Source of the DNA: Candidatus Woesearchaeota archaeon
GTDB taxonomy: Archaea > Nanobdellota > Nanobdellia > Woesearchaeales > GW2011-AR4
Assembly (NCBI GenBank): GCA_016185915.1
Contig: JACPMP010000043.1
Coordinates: forward strand, 1-10,338
Direction of reading: 5' to 3'
DNA: 10,338 nucleotides
Notes under the pieces: model-generated
Database searches by the model: none
Seen by the model: only the letters and a program-made list of their open reading frames with translations
Told to the model about the DNA's origin: nothing
Program-made: the position numbers and the translations under genes
In this document: one piece after another, positions 6,896 through 10,338 of the stretch
How positions within the stretch are numbered: the first letter of the stretch is position 1
How the letters are laid out: each line of letters starts with the position of its first letter

Positions 6896-6913
6896 AAGGC
6901 AAAGGTATATAAA
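6896..6913 (+). promoter_or_regulatory. BRE/TATA promoter of the rps27e operon
   Basis: TATATAAA at 6906-6913, preceded by purine-rich AAGGCAAAGG, is the clearest TATA box in the window. Transcription should start near 6934-6940, leaving a leader of about 10-16 bases that holds the SD AGGAG (6940-6944), 5 bases before ATG 6950. It would drive rps27e, eif2a, nop10 and the PAC2 gene. Confidence 0.6.
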
Positions 6914-6949
6914 TGGAGAAAAATTACTCAAGACACTAAAGGAGACAAA

Positions 6950-7135
6950 ATGGTAAAAATAAAGAAATCGACAAGCAAGTTCATCAAGATAAGATGCCCT
7001 AAGTGCAAGAATGAGCAGATAACTTTTGGAAAAACAGCGACAAAAGTTGATTGTTTAGTTTGTGGGAAGATACTTGCAGAGCCTACAGGAGGCAAAAGCA
7101 GGATAAAAGCCAGGATATTAGAGGTGCTGGAATAA
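6950..7135 (+). CDS. rps27e: 30S ribosomal protein S27e (eS27)
   Basis: A 61-residue zinc-ribbon protein of the small ribosomal subunit. Zinc ligands are C16/C19 (CPKC) and C35/C38 (CLVC). The family core is recognisable: FIKIRCPKCKNEQITFG, then the second knuckle, then EPTGGKSRIKARILEVL at 44-60. Length agrees with archaeal S27e (about 60-65). It has a good SD (AGGAG, 5-base spacing) and its own TATA promoter. It is the first gene of a tight four-gene operon, with aIF2-alpha starting 8 bases after its stop. Its usual neighbour rpl44e is separated from it here by the reversed GT-C gene. Confidence 0.95.
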   Translation: MVKIKKSTSKFIKIRCPKCKNEQITFGKTATKVDCLVCGKILAEPTGGKSRIKARILEVLE

Positions 7136-7143
7136 ATTTTAAA

Positions 7144-7926
7144 ATGCTTTTTAAAAAACAGGGTTTTCCAGAAGAAGGTGACTTAGCTCTTTGTACAGTC
7201 ACAAGTGTTCAATATCATTCTGTGTTTGTAGATATCGATGAATACGGCAAATCCGGTTTAATCCATATATCTGAAGTATCGCCCGGAAGAATCAGGAATA
7301 TAAGAGATTTTGTGAAAGAAGGCAAAAAGATAGTGTGCAAGGTTCTAAGGATAAATGAGGAAAAGGGATATATTGATTTATCCTTAAGGAGGGTTAATGA
7401 ATCTGAAAAACGAAGAAAGATAGACGACATTAAAAAAGAGCAGAATGCAGAGAAGATAGTGGAAATAGCCTCGGGAAAAATCGGGATAAAAACAGGGGAT
7501 TTATACAACGAAATTTCAGAAAAGACAGCGAAAAAGTATGCTTCGCTTCATGAATTTTTTGAAGAAGCAGCTAAAGATGAAAGTTTGCTGGAAAAGCTGA
7601 ATATAGACAAAAAATACATTAAAATCATTGACGAAACAATAAAGCAAAGAATCAAGCCGGCAGAAGTTGAAATTATAGGAAAACTTAGGATAACGACATT
7701 TGCGCCAAATGGCATAGAAACAATAAAAGAATCGTTGAAGAAAGCCGAGGATGCTGCCAATGGCAAAATCAGCATAAATTATCTTGGCTCAGGGCTTTAC
7801 AGGTTTATGGTAAAGGCCCCTGATTATAAGGAAGCTGAGAAGCTTATGAAAAATGCAACTGAGAGTGCAATAAGCACTGTAACGAAACATGCAGGAGCAG
7901 CGGAATTTACTCGTGAATCAGCATAA
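7144..7926 (+). CDS. eif2a: Translation initiation factor aIF2 subunit alpha
   Basis: A 260-residue alpha subunit of the heterotrimeric aIF2 that brings initiator Met-tRNA to the small ribosomal subunit. The N-terminal S1-type OB domain spans about 12-84 (GDLALCTVTSV, SGLIHISEVSPGRIRN, KGYIDLSLRRV). A helical middle domain spans about 85-175, and a C-terminal alpha/beta domain about 180-255 begins GKLRITTFAP. S46 aligns with the eukaryotic regulatory Ser51 region (SEVSPGR against SELSRRR). The frame is open back to an ATG at 7051, but that would overlap rps27e by 85 bases and add a tail foreign to the family. ATG 7144 gives the usual start (FPEEGDL) and the usual length. GAGGTGCT at 7121-7128 may serve as a distant SD. 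The stop codon overlaps nop10 by one base. Confidence 0.93.
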   Translation: MLFKKQGFPEEGDLALCTVTSVQYHSVFVDIDEYGKSGLIHISEVSPGRIRNIRDFVKEGKKIVCKVLRINEEKGYIDLSLRRVNESEKRRKIDDIKKEQNAEKIVEIASGKIGIKTGDLYNEISEKTAKKYASLHEFFEEAAKDESLLEKLNIDKKYIKIIDETIKQRIKPAEVEIIGKLRITTFAPNGIETIKESLKKAEDAANGKISINYLGSGLYRFMVKAPDYKEAEKLMKNATESAISTVTKHAGAAEFTRESA

Positions 7927-8099
7927 TGAGACACATTTTCAAATGCGTTAATTGCAATAATTACACTATGAAGGAAATTTGTGAATGCGGCAATAAGAGC
8001 TTGCTTTCAAGGCACATGAAATATAGCCCAGATGACAAGTTTGGCTCTTACAGAAGGAAAGCGAAGCTTAACGAATATCTTAAAAGGGGCTTGCTATGA
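7926..8099 (+). CDS. nop10: Nop10, H/ACA ribonucleoprotein component
   Basis: A 57-residue protein. Nop10 is the small subunit of H/ACA RNPs that carry out guide-directed pseudouridylation with Cbf5, Gar1 and L7Ae. It starts MRHIFKCVNCNNYTMKEICE and continues with YSPDDKFGSYRRKAKLNEYL, matching the conserved 'FSPED.YG.YRRK' region that contacts Cbf5. Zinc-binding positions are C7/C10 (CVNC) and C19/C21. The second knuckle is CxC rather than the CxxC seen in several other archaeal Nop10 proteins. The ATG overlaps the eIF2-alpha TAA (TAATG), and its TGA overlaps the next ATG (ATGA), so translation is probably coupled. Confidence 0.9.
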   Translation: MRHIFKCVNCNNYTMKEICECGNKSLLSRHMKYSPDDKFGSYRRKAKLNEYLKRGLL

Positions 8100-8899
8100 G
8101 AGATGATTACTGGAAGATTCAACAATTTGGAAAAATTCCAAAGCTGAATAAGCCAACTTTTATAGAGGGATTGCCTGGCATTGGAAATGTTGGCAAAGTT
8201 GCTGTTGATTTTCTTATTGATGAGCTTAAAGCAAAAAAATTATACGAAATAACCTCTTATACATTTCCACATTCGGTATTTGTGAATGAGGACAACCTAG
8301 TTGAACTGCCGATTGTAGAGGTTTTTTACAAGCAATTTAGCGGAAAGAAACAGGACCTTTTGCTGCTTGGCGGCGATGTGCAGCCAATTGATGAGGTAAG
8401 CTCTTATGAATTCTCAGAGAAGATTCTTGATATAGTGCAGAAATTTAATGGAAAAGAAGTAATTACGCTCGGAGGAATTGGATTGGCTGACATTCCTAAA
8501 AAGCCAAAAGTTTATTGCACTGGCAATACAAAGAGGGTTATAGAGAAATACAAGAGTGATATGGTCAGCAACAAGCTTTATGGAATTGTTGGTCCAATTG
8601 TTGGGGTTTCTGGCTTGTTGCTTGGCTTGGCTTCAAGAAGGGATATGGCAGCTATTTCGTTTTTGGCAGAAACTTATGGACATCCAATGTACCTTGGCAT
8701 TAATGGCGCAAAGGAGATTTTGAAAATTCTTGACAAAAAATTAGGCATGAACATCGATGTGAGTAAGCTTGACAGGGAGATTAAGGACATTGAAAATGAG
8801 ATAATGAAAAAAACAGAGCAGTTAAGCGAAGTCACAAAGCAGATTGCATTAAAAAAATTGCAGAAGAAATTCGGCAAAGATGTGGATTATATTGGGTAG
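8096..8899 (+). CDS. PAC2-family protein (proteasome assembly chaperone-like)
   Basis: A 267-residue soluble protein. The PAC2 fold is recognised from FIEGLPGIGNVGKVAVDFL at 22-40, LLLLGGDVQP at 88-97, VITLGGIGLADIP at 122-134, and YGIVGPIVGVSGLLLGLA at 162-179, followed by the Ala/Glu-rich segment near AETYGHP. The C-terminus (about 222-258) is charged and heptad-like, probably a coiled coil. Archaeal members (PbaA-like) are related to eukaryotic proteasome assembly chaperones, but the exact client is uncertain. It is the last gene of the rps27e operon, overlapping nop10 by 4 bases. It has an SD-like AGGGG at 8085-8089, 6 bases before ATG. The same gene order aIF2-alpha/Nop10/PAC2 is common in Archaea, supporting the call. 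Confidence 0.9.
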   Translation: MRDDYWKIQQFGKIPKLNKPTFIEGLPGIGNVGKVAVDFLIDELKAKKLYEITSYTFPHSVFVNEDNLVELPIVEVFYKQFSGKKQDLLLLGGDVQPIDEVSSYEFSEKILDIVQKFNGKEVITLGGIGLADIPKKPKVYCTGNTKRVIEKYKSDMVSNKLYGIVGPIVGVSGLLLGLASRRDMAAISFLAETYGHPMYLGINGAKEILKILDKKLGMNIDVSKLDREIKDIENEIMKKTEQLSEVTKQIALKKLQKKFGKDVDYIG

Positions 8900-8913
8900 T
8901 GCATTTTAAAATT

Positions 8914-8934
8914 ATTATTCATTAATTGAATAAT
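8914..8934 (+). terminator. AT-rich hairpin after the PAC2 gene
   Basis: An 8-bp perfect stem ATTATTCA (8914-8921) and TGAATAAT (8927-8934) with a 5-base loop, 14 bases after the stop codon. No clear T run follows immediately, so termination is plausible but not certain. Confidence 0.4.
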
Positions 8935-8980
8935 TATCAGCTTTAATTCACTTATTCTATATCTATATTCCTAGACCATA

Positions 8981-8996
8981 ACCGAAAGGTTTAACT
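8981..8996 (+). promoter_or_regulatory. BRE/TATA-like promoter before the degraded gene pair
   Basis: ACCGAAAGG (8981-8989), followed by TTTAACT, resembles archaeal BRE plus a weakened TATA box. It sits just upstream of the broken small genes and is probably their original promoter. Confidence 0.4.
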
Positions 8997-9170
8997 GTGG
9001 CAGGGAATACGCGAGGACTATTATACCAATGAAGAAATCAAGGAGTGGATAAAAAATGGCAAAATACGGGAATTCAAGAGATAAGGAAAAATATGAAATT
9101 GTAGCTGAAGCAATTTGAAAAGCTTATAGCTGGGCATAGGAAACTGCTCACTGCAATTGGCAACCTGTAA
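8997..9170 (+). pseudogene. Broken small gene of unknown function, split over several frames
   Basis: Pieces of one apparent small protein lie in successive frames. A GTG-led piece VAGNT runs to about 9011; EDYYTNEEIKEWIKNGKIRE continues from 9013 in the next frame; RDKEKYEIVAEA follows from about 9077; EKLIAGHRKLLTAIGNL runs from 9117 to the TAA at 9168-9170. The clearest break is at 9113-9116, where one extra T in CAATTTGAA turns AIEKLIAG into a stop. Removing breaks gives a charged, helical protein of about 57 residues ending in AIGNL. The intact sub-piece from ATG 9056 to TGA 9118 encodes only 20 residues. I do not recognise the family. It ends 3 bases before the next broken gene, as in an operon. 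Sequencing errors are an alternative to decay. Confidence 0.5.
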
Positions 9171-9173
9171 AAG

Positions 9174-9465
9174 ATGAATACTTTGAATGAACTAGTTTTA
9201 GCTGGGCTGTTAGGCGGAGTTGGCGGCTTGACAAGAGGTGTTTGTAGGGATTCTGAAGGCATTGGCCTTGAAAAGGAAGATACTTTGGAGCTATTGGGCT
9301 ATTACTGTAACAATTGCCATGATTATTGGTGTGTTTACAGGCATAGTGTTCAATTTTGATCCCAGACTAAGCTTGCTTGCTGGATATGCTGGAACTGACA
9401 TATTGGAAGGCATCTATAAAAACTTTAAGACTGAAAAGGTCATGGTTGTGCCGAGTAAGAAGTAA
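9174..9465 (+). pseudogene. Frameshifted small membrane protein, holin-like topology, function unknown
   Basis: The first frame from ATG 9174 gives LVLAGLLGGVGGLTRG, a Gly-rich hydrophobic start, then becomes out-of-character, Cys-rich sequence until TGA at 9357-9359. The +1 frame from about 9241 continues naturally: FVGILKALALKRK, then the membrane segment AITVTIAMIIGVFTGIVF, then LLAGYAGTDILEGIYKNFK to TAA 9463-9465. One extra G near 9237-9240 (AGAGGTGTTT) explains the break. Repaired, the protein would be about 96 residues with two hydrophobic segments, somewhat like small phage holin-type proteins, though I cannot assign a family. The +1 frame alone, from GTG 9238, could still encode 75 residues. 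It follows the first broken gene by 3 bases. Confidence 0.55.
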
Positions 9466-9483
9466 ATAATTATCTTTGATGTA

Positions 9484-9512
9484 TATTTTTGAATTTTTAA
9501 AAAAATATTTGA
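9484..9512. terminator. AT-rich bidirectional terminator between convergent genes
   Basis: TATTTTTGAATTTTT runs on the plus strand, and the minus strand has a T run (AAATATTTTTTTAAAAATTC). Each follows a stop codon, for the genes ending at 9465 and 9526. Supported by composition only. Confidence 0.35.
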
Positions 9513-9525
9513 GTTGCCTCGCTTT

Positions 9526-9822
9526 TCACTTAATTTCCCTCTTTTTAACAATTCTCCGCACTTTAACCCGCAGTTGTATTTTTTTAACTAAAGGCCCAGA
9601 TTTATAAATAATGGATATTAAAATAATTAAACCTAATAAACCTGTAAGTCCGTAATATATCTTTTTATCTATCTGCTTTTTAATAACTTCAAAGGAGTTT
9701 TCTGCCTTAGATTCTTTTCCATCTGCGTACACTATCTTAGCATGAAGAGAATATTTTCCTGGTTTTACATCTTTAGGAATATCAAAAGTCTTTACAAAAT
9801 TAGCCTGGGTTTCAACAGCCAC
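9526..9822 (-). pseudogene. C-terminal remnant of a membrane-anchored surface protein
   Basis: Ninety-eight residues from a GTG at 9820-9822. Residues about 12-47 (FDIPKDVKPGKYSLHAKIVY, then ADGKESKAENSFEV) look like the last strands of an extracellular Ig-like domain of the type found in long archaeal surface proteins. Then come a membrane segment (about 56-73, GLTGLLGLIILISIIY) and a basic cytosolic tail (KKIQLRVKVRRIVKKREIK). There is no signal peptide, so the domain could not be exported in this form. The open frame continues upstream of the GTG with sensible residues (ETVAVETQ) until a TGA at 9838-9840. The true protein therefore probably extended farther and has been cut. It overlaps the upstream gene by 31 bases. 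A functional short protein is possible but less likely. Confidence 0.55.
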
Positions 9823-10338
9823 AGTCTCTTTATTTCTTCAATTCTCTTTGAAACTGCCTTGAACTTAACTAAGTCAAAAGTATAATTCGTAATCACGCTT
9901 TTTGGCAAGCTGAAAAAATATTCCCTGTTAGCAATTCTCTTGCATTTGTTTAGAAATTGCTTAGTGTCTGCGCATTTCTTTAAATAGTGCACAAATTCGT
10001 CAGCAGAATAATTCTTATTCAACAGCAGCAAGCAAAAATCAAAATCATCTTTCAATCGATTTGGTATTGCTTTAAGAGTTAAAAGATAATTGAAAGGGCA
10101 AACTGGAATTTCAATCTCTTTTTTATGATAAAGCCCTCTTATTTTTAATCTTCTTGTATGCTCAAACAATTCGCTTGGAATAGAAATCTTTGTATCTGTG
10201 CTTCTATCCACCATATTGCTTATGGTGTTTATATGGACTTCAATTCCAGTTTTTTTATGCTTAGCTTGAACACCGTAAAATATCCTTCTAGTGCTCCAAT
10301 CCTTGTCAAATGCCTTTATAACCTGTATTGTTATTAAC
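9792..10338 (-). CDS. Possible nucleotidyltransferase-fold protein (5' end beyond window; altered 3' end)
   Basis: The frame is open to the window edge, giving 181 visible residues; the ATG at 10212-10214 is internal (residue 42). RIFYGVQAKHKKTGIEVHIN at 18-37 looks like a beta-hairpin, and IPVCPFNYLLTLKAIPNRLK, followed by DDFDF, resembles the 'P...YL..LK....R.KD..D' segment of MNT-type nucleotidyltransferases. The catalytic GS...D motif would lie upstream, outside the window. The family call is therefore tentative. The last 11 residues (RLWLLKPRLIL) are encoded by sequence that belongs, in another frame, to the surface-protein remnant at 9526-9822. The natural C-terminus was probably lost in the same rearrangement. 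The gene may still be functional or may be decaying. Confidence 0.5.
   Translation of the reverse strand, partial: LITIQVIKAFDKDWSTRRIFYGVQAKHKKTGIEVHINTISNMVDRSTDTKISIPSELFEHTRRLKIRGLYHKKEIEIPVCPFNYLLTLKAIPNRLKDDFDFCLLLLNKNYSADEFVHYLKKCADTKQFLNKCKRIANREYFFSLPKSVITNYTFDLVKFKAVSKRIEEIKRLWLLKPRLIL

Noticed and set aside
7051..7143. Longer eIF2-alpha starting at the in-frame ATG 7051
   Set aside because: It would overlap rps27e by 85 bases and add 31 residues not seen in the family. ATG 7144 gives the expected N-terminus and length.
9056..9118. A genuine 20-codon small gene
   Set aside because: Its sequence is continued sensibly by the next frame after one extra T, so it is better read as part of a broken gene.
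10212..10214. ATG as the true start of the nucleotidyltransferase-like gene
   Set aside because: The frame continues upstream to the window edge with family-like sequence (FYGVQAKHKKTGIEVHIN), so this Met is internal.

Overview
The window looks like a piece of an AT-rich archaeal genome, most likely from the DPANN group (Woesearchaeota/Pacearchaeota type). The sequence supports Archaea through genes for eL42 (L44e), eS27, aIF2-alpha, Nop10, an archaeal GINS subunit and a PAC2-family protein. TATA-like boxes lie 20-30 bases before several start codons, which suggests leaderless or very short-leader transcripts. The DPANN placement is inference from small gene sizes, base composition and general resemblance.

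Layout. Bases 1-125 hold the C-terminal end of a probable S-layer protein. It faces a leftward block (3990 to 190) of three genes: a radical SAM protein with a C-terminal TRAM-like domain, a membrane GT-C (PMT/ArnT-like) glycosyltransferase, and a GT2 glycosyltransferase fused to four TPR repeats. Divergent from this block is a rightward information-processing set: GINS (4074-4796), rpl44e (4870-5178), then rps27e, eIF2-alpha, nop10 and PAC2 (6950-8899, tightly packed with 1- and 4-base overlaps). Clustering of replication genes such as GINS with L44e-S27e-aIF2-alpha-Nop10 is a known archaeal pattern. Here it is split between L44e and S27e by a reversed second GT-C glycosyltransferase (5468-6850) and an intergenic palindrome.

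The right end (8900-10338) is degraded. Two short genes at about 8997-9465 are broken by frameshifts. A membrane-anchored surface-protein C-terminus (9526-9822) has lost its front, and its remnant is joined to a possible nucleotidyltransferase gene that runs off the window.

The most interesting signal is a pair of GC-rich nested palindromes. One is an in-frame insertion in the interdomain linker of GINS (4508-4573); the other is intergenic, downstream of rpl44e (5327-5392). Both contain the same 9-base left motif (GAATGCGAG) and 8-base right motif (CTCGCTCA). This suggests a dispersed palindromic repeat that can sit inside protein-coding genes, comparable in behaviour to Rickettsia palindromic elements. 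I saw no CRISPR array, tRNA, rRNA, transposase or recognisable defence system.
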